Both the position numbers and the translations under genes were made by a program. From NCBI GenBank assembly GCA_021018815.1, contig JAITYX010000063.1, forward strand, positions 1,984,001-2,048,000: 64,000 bases of DNA. The letters run 5' to 3'. The notes under the pieces are model-generated. The model worked only from the letters and a program-made list of their open reading frames with translations, was not told the DNA's origin and made no database searches. Positions 45,461 through 57,529 of this stretch are shown in pieces (the first letter of the stretch is position 1; the number at the start of each line of letters is the position of its first letter). This stretch comes from Talinum fruticosum. Lineage: Eukaryota > Streptophyta > Magnoliopsida > Caryophyllales > Talinaceae.

Positions 45461-46775
45461 TGCGATGAAGAATGACCTCCTCTCCTCCGATCTAACTGCC
45501 TCCATATGATTTTAGTTACTCCAAACCCAAACCAATCGTTGGTCTGCATGACAATTGCTAGCTAGCTATCATCAACAATAACCGCAGTCGCACATTCGCC
45601 ATATAATGAATATCATTTAAACGCTCATGTAAGCTGAAGTAACTGACAATAAACCAAACCAAACATCTAAGCACTTTTCTTGTTACTTCTAAAGCAATTA
45701 TGTGATGTGTAATGATGTCATGTTATGAGTGCAATTAATCTTTTAACGCAATGATAATTTAGTATGTAGCAATCATGATTAATAAATTTTTTTATTGTAA
45801 TATTCTAATACAGTCAAATAAAGGAAAGAAAAATAATTACAAATTTATTTACATCACCAAGCTAATCCAACCCAATATTTTTATATTATATTTTATGTTA
45901 TCAAACAATCACCTATTTATTAAAAAAAAAAAACCAACACTATAGTAGTAGGTTTAGACCATGTTACTTAAGACTCAAATATGGGTATTCCATACATGTT
46001 CAAGTGTCAAACTTAATCTTTTCAAAAAAATATGTTTGAGAATTGTTAAGTATTATAATCTTATTTAAGTGTCGAGGATCCGACACATGCTTAATAGAGT
46101 AAAATAAAGAGTTAAAATAACATAGAATTTAGATAATAACCAACATAACGAGTAAAATCGTTAAGGTTTGAAACTAAAGATACAGATTCAAATTTCACCT
46201 TGAAGCATTCTTCACTCCTTCAATCCCCTTTAAAAAAAAAAAAAAGGAAAAAGCACACACATACATCCCATAAGAAGAGATGTGAAACCCATCAAGAGTT
46301 TTTCTTTTCCTTTTTTTTTCTGGCTTGGTAAACTGGGAGAGCTGAACTTCGATTCTCCCATGGAAACCAAAGATCCTACTCCCATCCCTTGCTACTGGCA
46401 AACCAAGTTACAGAGTAGGAATTCAATTGCAAATTCTCACTTTGATTTCCTCCTTTTGCTTATTACGAAACCCAGATTTCCTCCTTTTGCTCATAACCAA
46501 ACCCTATACTCGAAGGAAATGGCACCTATCACCTAAACCCTCAATTTCTTCATCAATGAAACCCAGAACTGAAATCAGTATTGCTCAAATTTGAGGGCTA
46601 CCAAACCACAAATGCATAAATTAATTGGAGTACTCATCAATTCTCCACGACAGCAACTTCCTGAGCTCGCTGTATCTCAACAGAAGTTTTTGGAGACTCT
46701 ATAGACTGTAAGAGTGTATACTATAGGCTGAACGCAAGGGTTTAAGAACAACGCATGATTTGCCCGTGGCAATTG

Positions 46776-47180
46776 TTAAATTTGGGCCTCACTTTAGCTG
46801 ATTAATGCTTATAAAGTTATAAGGTTCCATCCTAAAATCTATCGGTAATAAAAGTAGTAATTCATAATATTATAAATATACTTAAGGTCATCTATGTTAT
46901 CAATATGAGACAATACTTATTATATATTCTTCACACTACCCTTCACGTAGAGGTTACTCACATCACCAACACGTTGCACGATTTAATGAGGGGTTCGGGT
47001 GACAAACCCTGAGCAATCTTGGATTTGATACCATGTTAAATTTGAGTCTTATTTCAACCAAGCAATGTTTAGAAATCCATGAGATTCCATCCCAAAACCA
47101 ATTGAAAATAAAAGGACTAACTCATAAGTTTAAAAATAAGACCATATATTTTATTAAGGACACCACCCACTATATATTCT
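46776..47180. repeat. Diverged direct duplication, two units of about 95-150 bp
   Basis: The unit from 46776 and the unit from 47036 share GTTAAATTTG, GGTTCCATCC / GATTCCATCC, CAAAAC or AAAATC, AATAAAAG and CTCATAA, then TATATATTCTTCACA. GATACCATGTTAAATTTGAG precedes the second unit. This resembles a widespread plant repeat, but I cannot name it. Confidence 0.5.
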
Positions 47181-48299
47181 TCACAACAATTAGCCCAACT
47201 AATCAAGTATCTGAAAATTATTGCCAGAGAGCTAGATTCGAATAGTTCTTGAGCTTATTTGATTTGAACAAAAATTATTATAATATAGGTTGAATGAAGG
47301 GTTTAAGAAAAACGCATGAATTATCGGTGTCAATTAAGCTAACCGATAAAGTCCCTAAAAATTGTTACCGGAGAGCTAGGTTTGAATAGTTTTTAACTTG
47401 GCCTTATTTCAATAAAAGTTATTTGGACTTTGTATAATACACATATGTTGGGGTCTAAACAAGTTTATGTTGGGGTTGTTCTTTTTAACATATTATAAGC
47501 ACTTATCATTATCATTTAACACTAATCAATATTGATCAACACTCATCACCACTACTTAGTCGTATTTTTAGTTATAATTTTTTAATAATCATCACTAATC
47601 AAGATACATCAACACCTTTTAACACCGATCAACAATAACTTACTAATGTTAGGTAGAAAATAACATGCTCAAATGAGACGGGCCTAATGAGTTTGGATAT
47701 GAAATAGGACATATATGATTGGTACAATTTTTGGGTCTTTTAAATTTTTGTGTGAATATTAAGTCTCTCGTTTTAGTTGTCGGTTCAGACCATTTGATTC
47801 GAATTTTGGATCAATTTTATTAAGTCTTTTATTCATATTTTGTTTTTAAAATTTAATTAGCTAATGATACAGTAAGTACTCTTTTCTATGTAGAATCAAT
47901 TCAAGACCCTTGTTATTTCACTTCCAAAAAGAAAAAGAAACACCTTTATTATATAAAAAATAGATACCCCCTACCCCAAAAAAAAAAAAAGTGCTGTCCC
48001 GGTTTGACAAACACGGGAGGGCTGCTCCAGCCGCCAGGCTTCTCAATTTAGACCTTCATCTCGCTCCAGCGCCTTTTTTTAATAATTAATTAAATTAAAT
48101 GCTTATAAATTAATTGAATGCTAATATTCCAATACGTATTCGGTCTTTTGGGTGTTTTTGGTTGGTTACGTTAATTAATTATAATTAAGAGCTGATTAGC
48201 CCAACTCTATTGACTTGTTTTCTTATTTTCCATTTGGGTGAGCCATCATCAGTTCAGTGATTCTGTACTTGTCTACTTGTTGTAGTCCACCAAACAGAC

Positions 48300-48306
48300 T
48301 ATATAA
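48300..48306 (+). promoter_or_regulatory. TATA box of the O-methyltransferase gene
   Basis: TATATAA lies 113 bp before the start codon, and a CT-rich leader follows. CACCAAAC just upstream (48288-48295) fits the AC-element consensus bound by MYBs of phenylpropanoid genes, although the match is short. Confidence 0.6.
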
Positions 48307-48412
48307 CATCTCACTTTCTTCCTCTCTTTCCCACCCACAACACATCCTCTCTCTATTCTCATCTCTCTCACTCTCTCCCAACACTCTGTTCTACTCTCCC
48401 TAAACCCCAACA

Positions 48413-49323
48413 ATGGCTCCATCCCTCACTGTTGAGAACAACAACAACGACATTGTAAAGAGTAGTAGTACTGAAGATAAGGCATGGATCTACGCCATGG
48501 TCCTCACCACCTGCTCTGCACCAGCCATGGTCCTCAAAACCGTCATCGAGCTCGATGTCCTTGAGACCATCAAGCGGGCTGGCCCTGATGCCCAACTCTC
48601 ACCTGCTGAGATCGTAGCCCACCTCCCCACTCAGAATCCAGAGGCTCCTTCCATGATGGATCGCATGCTACGCCTTCTCGCCAGCTACTCCGTTCTGACT
48701 TGCTCCCTCCGCACCCTCCCAGATGGCTCCGTCGAGAGGCTCTATGGCCTTGCCCCTGTTTGCCGCTACTTCACCAAGGATGAGGACGGCCTCTCTTTGT
48801 CTAGTCACTCTGTTTTTTGCCAAGACCAGGTTACCATGGAGTGCTGGTAATTGTTTGATCTCTTCATTAAGCAAAACTAATTGAAATAAGCATTATAATT
48901 AATAGATGGTTAACAAAATTAAGCATTATGCACTCACTGCTCTGCCTCTCATATATTTGTTTCAGGCATCATGTAAAAGATGCTCTTTTGGAGGGAGGCA
49001 TACCATTTTATAAATTGCATGGTATGTCGCCATATGCATACTACGGAACCGATGCTAGATCGAACAAACTTTTCAATAACGCAATGGCAGACATGTCCAC
49101 CCTCGTCATGAAGAAAATCATTGATAGCTACAAGGGTTTTGAAGGCATCTCCACTTTGGTTGACATGGGCGGCAACAGGGGAGCATCTCTCAGCATGATT
49201 ATCTCAAAATATCCCCACATAAAGGGTATCAATTTCGACCTGCCTCATGCTGTCAGTGATAGATCAGACTTTCCTGGTATATTTACATTCTTATTACAAT
49301 CTTTATTATTTATTTATTTATCA

Positions 49324-49380
<57 letters not shown>

Positions 49381-49975
49381 GGCTATCATGTGACACGCTA
49401 CCTCACAAAGCATACATGGGTTGCAAAGTATTTGTTAGTTCTTTAAGTAATAAATTAAAAAAGTAACCTTATTAATATACTAAATACTTGTAACTTCCAG
49501 GAATAACACATGTCGGAGGAGATATGTTTGTAAGTGTACCGAAAGGAGATGCTATATTTATCAAGGTGAGTTTTCTACGTCAAAATATTAATCCAATTAT
49601 TATGATTAATCATCCCTGTTATTTATATGGGAATGGCGGTTAAGTATATTTCTTAATATTCAAAATGCATTACAGAGTGTCTTCCACAACTGGGATGATG
49701 AACATTGCTTAAAGTTCATGAAAAACTGTTTCGCGGCTTTACCAGATAATGGCAAGGTGATCGCATGTGAGTACATCCTTCCAGTGGTACCGGATTCTGA
49801 AGATGTTACAAAGATGGCCTACCATTTTGATGTGCTGATGATGATTGGCCCTTACGGGAAAGAAAGGACTGAGCTCGAATTTGAGGCACTGGGCAAAGCT
49901 GCAGGATTCGAAGGTTTTAGAGTTGCATGTTCAGACTATGACTTCAAGCTCATGGAATTTGTCAAGAAAAATTAG
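48413..49975 (+). CDS. COMT-like: COMT-like caffeate/flavonoid-type O-methyltransferase with altered SAM motif
   Basis: A cytosolic class-I plant O-methyltransferase that would transfer a methyl group from S-adenosylmethionine to a phenolic hydroxyl. Four exons: 48413-48846, 48966-49276, 49501-49565, 49676-49975; 369 residues, the usual COMT length. The dimerisation half reads [20 protein letters not shown] and [19 protein letters not shown]. The catalytic half has [17 protein letters not shown] and [17 protein letters not shown]. Catalytic residues known from alfalfa COMT appear kept (His in HNWDDEHC, Glu in CEYILPV, Glu in GKERTELEF). Changed: the SAM loop is [11 protein letters not shown], not the usual LVDVGGGTGA, and HDWSD is HNWDD; the substrate-pocket run LMNQDK is VFCQDQ. 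The frame and splice sites are intact, so it is probably expressed but with changed activity or substrate. Confidence 0.92.
49327..49375. repeat. (AT)n microsatellite in O-methyltransferase intron 2
   Basis: An uninterrupted AT run of about 49 bases, 50 bases after the exon 2 donor site. Confidence 0.9.
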
Positions 49976-50621
49976 GGAATCCTTGGATATTTAAGCTCTT
50001 TACATTTGTACTAATATGTTTTCGAGTTGGTTTTAACCCATTCATTACTTTCAATCAATATGTATTTATCTGTCCTATTACAAAAAAGCACAATAGTAAT
50101 TGACTTTTTTTAAATAAAAAGATAAAATATGGCAAATGAAGTTTTAGTTTGCCCATTGCCTCAAGTAATATAATGTGCACGACTTATGAAGTTTCAGATT
50201 GTAATTTTACAGCTTGTGAGCACTACATATGATCAAGTTGAGTTTTCAAGATGAAGTGATCGGAGCTTCTGAAATGGGAATTTTTTTAGAAAGACAAATT
50301 TCTTGATTATTTCTCAAGATTCCATTGGAGGTGGAGACACTCCCAATTCAAATTTAAATTTATACTTCGAAATCATTACTCGTGAATTCTAAATATTATA
50401 GAGATTGATTTCTATTAAATCTTAAAAACATTCTTATAACTAAAATATTCTATATTTCATCTAGAGGCATTTAATCTAACTGAATAAGTGGAAATAACAG
50501 GATCATTAACCACATGATTTGGCTAATTTTTTTTGTTTGGTGCAGAAGAGGGCTTGTGCATTTGACTAATATATATGAGTTGTGAAGTTTGTTCCTAAAG
50601 GATTCACAACATTTAAATAAT
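49976..50621. other. 3' flank of the O-methyltransferase gene
   Basis: Probable 3' UTR (to about 50080), then AT-rich sequence with no coding content. Confidence 0.5.
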
Positions 50622-51180
50622 TGTTAGGAAATTTAATATATTTTGAATTGGATTATATTATGCGGAAGATAGAAGGTGGATGAAGATATTTGAGAAATAT
50701 AGACAATAACAATAATATCGAAATGGACACCGAGATTTTAACGTGAAAATCCAAAACGGGAGAAAATTACGGGCGGCAAAGTCATAAAATCCACTATGAT
50801 AAAAACAAGAGTAAAACAATGATCTCAAGGGGTGTACAAGCAACAACGAGATCAATCCCAAAGATAGACAAATCTCAAATGGTATGAAAGCTCAACGATA
50901 TAAATACATAAAATTCTCTCAACTAATAAATTCTCAATATAATGTGGAATAGAAAAGATAGAGATTTAAATTGGTACCAAAACACCTCACTAAAAATTGC
51001 CCACAAAGGGAGGTGACTCCCAAACGCTACAAATAGTGGGACAAAAGTCACACTTGGAATAGTTGAAGAATCACCATATTTATAGGCTTGAATGGTGGAG
51101 GAAGAAGTTATCTTTGGCTTGTTTGAGCTGATTGTAACTCCCATACTCAAAATAATTCACCATAAAACTCCTTATAAATG
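50622..51180 (-). mobile_element. Copia LTR-like fragment
   Basis: Starts TGTTAGGAAATTT on the plus strand, so the minus strand ends ...CCTAACA as in a copia LTR. It contains GACACCGAGATTTTAACGTG and AAATCCAAAACGGGAG, matching the order GACACGAGGATTTTTAAAGTG-like / AAACCCAAACCAGG in the copia LTRs at 40366 and 42530. The right end and the target duplication could not be fixed, so this may be a solo or a truncated LTR. Confidence 0.5.
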
Positions 51181-51576
51181 TTCAACAATTAACCAAAAAA
51201 ACTAGTAGGTACCTTAAGTTTTAGGTCAACTATTTTTGGACCCAAAGTTATCAAAAATTATAATAAGGCGCCTTAAATTATTGGGCCAACTATTTCCTGG
51301 GTCCAATTCCGGGCCTGAGATTGGACGGAGTTGTGAAAAGTCCAAAATGCCCTTATTTAATCGCGGGAAGAGGAGAATTAACTCACCATAACCCCTACTG
51401 CGGCCTCATACTCTCGATCATCGCTCTCTGTCTCTCTGTCTCTCTCCCCCTGTCCTCCACCCCCAATTCTTGAAGTCGATCTTGAACTCTTTTTAGAGGA
51501 ATCGTCCTCCATAGACGAAACCAAGAGACGAAGACGAAGGTAGAAGAAACAGAGGTAGAAGAAAAGGAGGCCGAAA

Positions 51577-54500
51577 ATGGTAAGTTGTAGAAGTTTCTTA
51601 ATTTTTGATTTGATTTCATTTTAGGGTTAAATTTGGGGGTTTCGTTGAAAAAATAAATTTTATACCATAATTTTGTGAAATAATCTTTGAATGGAGAAAT
51701 CTACTTCGACAATTTAAAGTTTTGCACAAGATTTTGCATTTTGCATGAGAACTTTGTTCGATACAATTACGTGAAACGTGTGTTTATTTCAGACGATTTT
51801 GATGGTGAATCTGGTTGGTATTAAATATTGGTTTTGGTTATTTGTTTTGCTGTTGAACATTTTATATATGAACAAATAGTCGTGCGTAAATGTGACCCTG
51901 TTGAAGATCGTAAAACAAGCATATATAGTCAACCCTTCGATTTAGTTTGCCGATCGTTACCATACATGTTTTTGAGTCCATTAATGGTCCGGGAGAGTCC
52001 TTTAATGTTGAACAACGAAGTAACAAATAGGAGCCCGAAATTTCTCTCGAAGCTGCAACTGCGAGTGCTGGTGGTAGCCAACAAGTCGTTTAGGAGCCCG
52101 TAATATAGGGAAAGTTGCTTTTGCTCAACCCTTAAGTCCAACCCCGACATTGTTATTGTTGATAGCTCAATGAATCGACAACTCTACTCTATTGCCAAAC
52201 TGTGTAGTCATTCCGGCAAGTGGATATCTTGTCTAGGTCATTAGTTTTGGATAATTATGTAAGACTTTCTTTGAGTTTCGTTGATTGTTTTTATTTCTAT
52301 GGGATGCCATGGCCCATATGTAAAAGCCCATATTTATTCCTCATAAGCATTGTGGTGATGATTTGTAGAGTTTCTTGGGTTCGTTTTGAGTAATTTTTTT
52401 GTGTTTTTGTTAATCCCGCATTGTTGTGTTAAAACAGGGGACTAAAATTGTGAAATTGAAGGTTTATTTTAAGGGTAAAGTCATAGAGGTTCCTAGGGTC
52501 AGCCTTGATGAGTATAATAGCACTGAGTTATATAAGGATGTTAGATATTGGTGTGGGAAGTATGGTGTAGAGTTCCCCAAGTATGTTGGATTTGAGTGGC
52601 ATCCCCCAAAAGAATTAAGCAAAGAATGGCAGTGAACACCGATAGTGAGTGGATTGCATTAGTGAAGTCTTGGGGTTCCGTACCTAACTTGCTGTGTATT
52701 CCCATTTACATGGTTGAATTGAAGCAGCCTTGTGAAGCTCAACTTATAGTGCAAAGTGTTGAAAATTTGAATGATTGTGTAGGAAATGACAAACCTTCAA
52801 TAGACAAATAAGAAATTGGGGTGTTTGATGAGGACCCAACAGATCAGTCAAGCAAACAAATGGGCGAACACTCTAATTTGTACCCCATCTTTTGAACCTA
52901 CTAAGTTGATACCTAGGAGACCAATCACAAGATCTTTGGCTAATTCTCCAGTGAGGTCAACCTCACCAAAGGCCAAAACCGATACCTCCCCAAAGCCCAA
53001 AACTGAAACCTCCCCAAAATCTCCCCTTTCAAGCATCGAAACTTCACCACAATCTCCCCTTTCAGCGAGACCACGTACAAGGGCCTCTACTCAACTATAT
53101 TGCAGTCCTGTAGAACCCCATGTTAGCCCAACCAAACCACATACAAGGTCCTCATTAACTCTTTTAAACCTTGTACAACCCATCGATAAAGCAAACAAAC
53201 CACATCCAAAGTCAACCTAAGCCAAAACCGCCTCTCCCAAAACTAAGTACAAGGTCATGCTCGATCGTTGTCCCGTGCTTGGACTGGAAGAGTTAGATGA
53301 TTTTTGATGTGATGTCACTGTCAAAAGTGCCTAAGTGGGATGTTGAAAATGAGTGGGATGGTGGTAATGAAACCGAGGTTCAAATTGTTGGTGATGGGGA
53401 TCAATTTGCAGTGGTTAGGGATAATTGTTCATCTTCTAATGATAGTTATGATGAGGATTTCAACATTAGTGGTAGTGTGGATGAGTCGGAGGAGGAATCT
53501 CTTGATGAAGAAATATTTTCTAGTGATTCGAGAGGAAGACTTAGAGTTAGAAAATGAAAAGAGGATGCAAGTGGGTGCCCAAATCATTGACGAGTCCTGA
53601 AGATAGGACCCTAGTTGTTAATAAAATGGCTAAGATAATAGGGCAAGGGTGTTTGTGGGAGAGGAATAGGGATGGGAGAATAAGTTTGATGGCAGGTCAT
53701 ATTTTCAATTGTAAAGAGGACTTACTTGCAGTTATGAGAGAGTATTGCATTGTGGAGGGATTCATAATGAAGAAAGAGAAAAATGAGGAGACTAGGTACA
53801 CACAGAGATGTGAGGATCCAAAGTGTACATGGAGGATTCACTCGTAGTGTCCTTGTCGATAAGACAACCTGGATGGTGAAATCACACAGTGGGAGGCATG
53901 TTTGTGAGAGGCCCGAGAGAAATAAGTTGGCAAACTCACCTTGGATAGCTCAAAAACTATTGCCTTATTTCATTGCTTCTCCAAAATTGGATGTCAAGGG
54001 AATGCGAGTCAATCATAATGAACAAGTATTCGACATTTGTGCCGGACTATGTTTGTTGGAGGGCAAGAAGATTGTTAAGGGCAATTGTTGAAGGGAAACA
54101 TGAAGAGGGGTACAACTATTTGCCTAAATATGTTGAAGAGTTCAAGGCAAAAACCCCGAATCTGTTTGTGTCATAAGTTGGTTGGAGCAAGGCCCCGGTA
54201 AAAATCCTGTTTTCAAACACATGCTCATTTGTGTTGGTCCCGCTATCACCGCATTCAAGCAATTCTGTAGGCCCTTTATTGGGATAGATGCCACTCACTT
54301 GAAAGGAGTTTATAGGGGAGTACTCCTAACCGCAATGGCTTTAGATGGAAACAACGGTCGGTTTCCATTAGCATATGCAAGTGGTTGAGCTTGAGAATGA
54401 AGAAGAATGGGGTTTCTTCTTGATCGGCTTTGTAAGGGCACTTGATGTAGTTGAGGATCAGTCTAGATATACAATAATGTCGACAGTGCACAAGGTAAGT

Positions 54501-54594
54501 TCAAGTTTATTACATAGTTCAAAATTTTTTATTAATCATATCATTTTATGTTTATTCATAATTCTTTTAAGTTCATGATTTTTATATATGTTGG
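51577..54594 (+). pseudogene. Mutator-like (MULE) transposase, broken and cut off by the Athila element
   Basis: Starts with an ATG placed directly before a GTAAGT donor (51577-51579); after an 858-bp intron the frame goes on at 52438 with GTKIVKLKVYFKGKVIEVPR, the PB1-like N-terminal domain of plant MULEs. A serine/proline linker (KTDTSPKPKTETSPKSPLSS, about 52975) and an acidic stretch follow. The MuDR DNA-binding domain appears at 53700-53910 (GHIFNCKEDLLAVMREYCIV, RCEDPKCTWRIHS, SGRHVCERPE). The transposase core at 54200-54490 reads FCRPFIGIDATHLKGVYRG, with DATH in place of the usual DGTH/DGTF, and LLTAMALDGNNGRFPLAYA. It ends near YTIMSTVHKV, where the Athila LTR begins at 54595. The SWIM zinc finger is absent. 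Several frame breaks are present. Confidence 0.88.
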
Positions 54595-55974
54595 TGTATC
54601 GGGGTGTTGTTGTACTAAAGAGAGTATGGTTGTCGGTCTCGAGGAGCTAGGTCTCTTAAAAGTCTAAGGTCAATGTCCTTTCGAACTAAGCAACGAAACA
54701 ATTCACTTGGTTGATGATATAAATACTCAAAGAACAAAATAAAATCAAATAAAGAAAACCTTAGGCAGGGATTTACTAAGCTAACATGCCAACAATCTTA
54801 ATTACATGCTTCTACACTATTCACAACTGCGATAAACTAGGGAATCGATGCAGTTCGGACCACCTAAGCCTTCTCTCGAAGGTCATTAAGCTAACTCAAT
54901 TGAATTAATCGTTGTTCTCACACAATTAAAACCAGAGAATTACAAAGTTATCGATTCTTCCCTTAATAACAACCTAAATTATTCTCATATCTAAGTTGTA
55001 ATCATCCAACAAGTTGAAGTAGAACTAAGCTTCTTCTCTCGAAGTCTACTCAATTCCCCAAAAAAACAATAAAGGTAGGATTCTCTCGAACCTCACACCA
55101 ATTCACAAATATCAACAAGTCGGAAATTCATCAAGCAATTGCAAATTAGCATCAAAGCATAAATTACGATTAAACTAGCATATTAGTGGCAAAATCCCCA
55201 ACCTAAGTTGGAAATTTAGCCACACATATTCATGACATGTGACAGCACAATGAGAGAAGAACACCAAAAAGAATGAAAGATGAAAGTAGAGAAGAGAATG
55301 ATAATACCATAAACTTGAATTTAATTGCGATTAGATGAAAATAACTCCAAGTTTTGATCTCTTAACAATGGAAATAAGTGCTTACAAGTAGAGAGAAACT
55401 AGCCTAGAAAACGCAGCATCAAAAATCTCTCCGAAAAAATGACAGCTTCGGAATAAAAAATGCGTAAAAACGTAAACCGCCGATTGGCACGACCGATGCT
55501 CGAACCCGTGCTGCACCGTGCAAGCTCACGACTTCTTCAATTAAATCTCAAATTCTTAGTATGGCCTCGTGCTGAAACCGTGCTTAACCCGTGCAAACTC
55601 ACGGCGCCTTCGATTGATTTCCGAATTCCTAGCATGGCTTGTTCGACCTCTTTTGCTTCAAGACAGACTGCGCTAGGTCCTGCTTTCCTTCTTTTCTTCA
55701 GCACAGCCGAGTGTTACAGCTCGTGCGGACTTGGTTTGACCTCTTTCTTCGCTCTCCGACCTTCTATGGCCTCCCGCTCTTTTCCTTAGCATTTTGAAAG
55801 ATGTATTCTTCATCGTAAAAGGCGGGATTACCTCAAAACATATAAATTCGCACACTTTAATCATAAATGAAGAAAGTAAGTGAAATCAAATAAGAATTTA
55901 GGTGAGAAGGCCTTTGAAGTGTCGAAATTAGCCAATAACGAGAATGGAAAAGCACCTAAAATTCCGGTTTATCA
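54595..55974 (-). repeat. Athila 3' LTR (1,380 bp)
   Basis: On the element strand it begins TGATAAACCGGAATTTT next to the purine tract and ends CCCCGATACA. The length is normal for Athila. It includes two CGTGC-rich units at about 55470-55640 related to the internal minisatellite at 59285-59735. The left end is set by the TG/CA rule and the end of the MULE similarity. Confidence 0.75.
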
Positions 55975-55986
55975 ACCCCCCATGCT
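55975..55986 (-). other. Polypurine tract of Athila element
   Basis: Element-strand AGCATGGGGGGT directly precedes the LTR start TGATAA, as in Athila/Tat elements. Confidence 0.8.
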
Positions 55987-57529
55987 TACTCCTTGTTTGT
56001 CCTCAAGCAAGGCTATCATGAAGTGCTAAAGAAACGGGGGAGGTAGAAAACCGAAGCCGCTCTCCTCAGGTGAAGGGCGCGCTAGACAACCAAAGCAAGT
56101 ATATACAAAGGAATCCTTGGCAAGATCGAGAATCAAATCGAAACAAGAGTTGCAGCTCAAATTAAGATTGCAAAGTCTAGTAGCAACACAACCAATCTAT
56201 CCCAACCCAAATACAATCAAGTTCCATACAAATGCTTGGCGAACTAGTTGGGATTGGTAAGACCTCACTTTAGGGTATGTGGAACACTCCCTCATGTGTT
56301 TGTAAAAGTATTATGGTTCACTCAAAACTCTCCCAACACCTACACACTACCATAAGCTTGCCAACTATCTCAATTCTCCACCATTAGAGACAAACCATGC
56401 AAGTTTTCCAATCAAGAGGACTTTAAAGAAGGTCGTAATGAGGCTTGGGCTAAGGGAAAGGAGGGAAAAGTATTTAGAAATGTGGAGCTTAATAGCCGAG
56501 CTAAGGAGCACAACACTTTCCACTACAACAACGTCACACCTCCAAACATCTAAAACATAATACTACATCACCCCAAGCTTTCAAGTAACGAATGAGCGGA
56601 AATTTCTCAATACAAAGCACCATTCATACTTACAACACTTTATTCCTTTTCTAACTCTTCTTTTTCTAATTTTCTTCTTTCTCTTTTTTTCGACTTTTTT
56701 TCTCTTTTTTTCATAAACTTTACAAGCAAACTAAGCAAGGTAAGCATGAATGGTTAAAACTAAAATCCATCTCCACTTATAACTTCTTCGATTAACCAAT
56801 GAACCAATCACTACCAATAAGGTATCACCCAACAAATTCCCAATCAATAGAAATGCTCCACTAGACTAAGGCTTAAGGATGGGAAAGAATGAAAAAGGCC
56901 AAAGGTATATTGAGCAAGGTTAGTGCAGGGGAAGGGGAAGGCTTGAAGGGTTTGAAACAAAGGATATATAACATTCGTGTGGCTATTTGGCTCATGTGGT
57001 TTATCGAATTGAATGCCTCTATCCTCTTGGTCAACATGCAAATGTCAAATGTGATTTTGAAGAGAAAGATGGCAAGTTCTAGAGTTGCAAGCATGGGAAA
57101 GTAACACTCATGAGGAATGAGACTACAAAAAATGGTAGTCGTTAAGGCACAAAAGAGTCTCACGAGGTTATCCCTACCACAATCACAACAACTAGTTCAT
57201 TTGATGTACCTAACATATGAATTTCACAATTATGCACAAGAATTGTTCAAGACTAGATAAATCGCAAACAAGACAATCAATCTCAATCAATTTAGCAACC
57301 AAGTCTCTTTCATCATCCCAACCAAGCCAAAGATCCCAAAGTACACACTTCCTATGATAATTCAAGTGCACACCTCCTCTAAATGTTCATCACAGGAGGA
57401 ATGTACAACCAACACATGAAAATCATCATTTATAAGCAACCCCCATGCTTAGGACTTTCATTGCTCTCAATGAAAAGAAAAAATCGAAATGAGCAAATGA
57501 GGGAAGGGGAAACTCATAACGGGGTCACT
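55987..57529 (-). other. Athila 3' internal non-coding region
   Basis: No coding similarity on either strand. There is a T-rich block at about 56640-56710 and a second CCCCCATGCTTAGG segment at about 57441, resembling the text next to the polypurine tract. This is the usual non-coding gap before the 3' LTR of this group. Confidence 0.6.

Larger units (their letters stand above)
44926..48299. other. Repeat-bearing intergenic stretch upstream of the O-methyltransferase
   Basis: No gene. It contains the second copy of the ACGAAYAGAAA repeat (45295-45460), a diverged direct duplication (46776-47180) and AT-rich sequence with A runs (about 45926, 46229, 47979). The last few hundred bases are the probable promoter of the O-methyltransferase gene. 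Confidence 0.5.

Noticed and set aside
46282..46536. 84-codon plus-strand frame (MKPIKSFSFPFFFWLGK...)
   Set aside because: Contains a short internal repeat (TTTCCTCCTTTTGCT twice) and no domain; neither strand gives supporting context.
55460..55789. 109-codon plus-strand frame near the Athila LTR
   Set aside because: It is antisense within the LTR and owes its openness to the CGTGC-rich repeat units.
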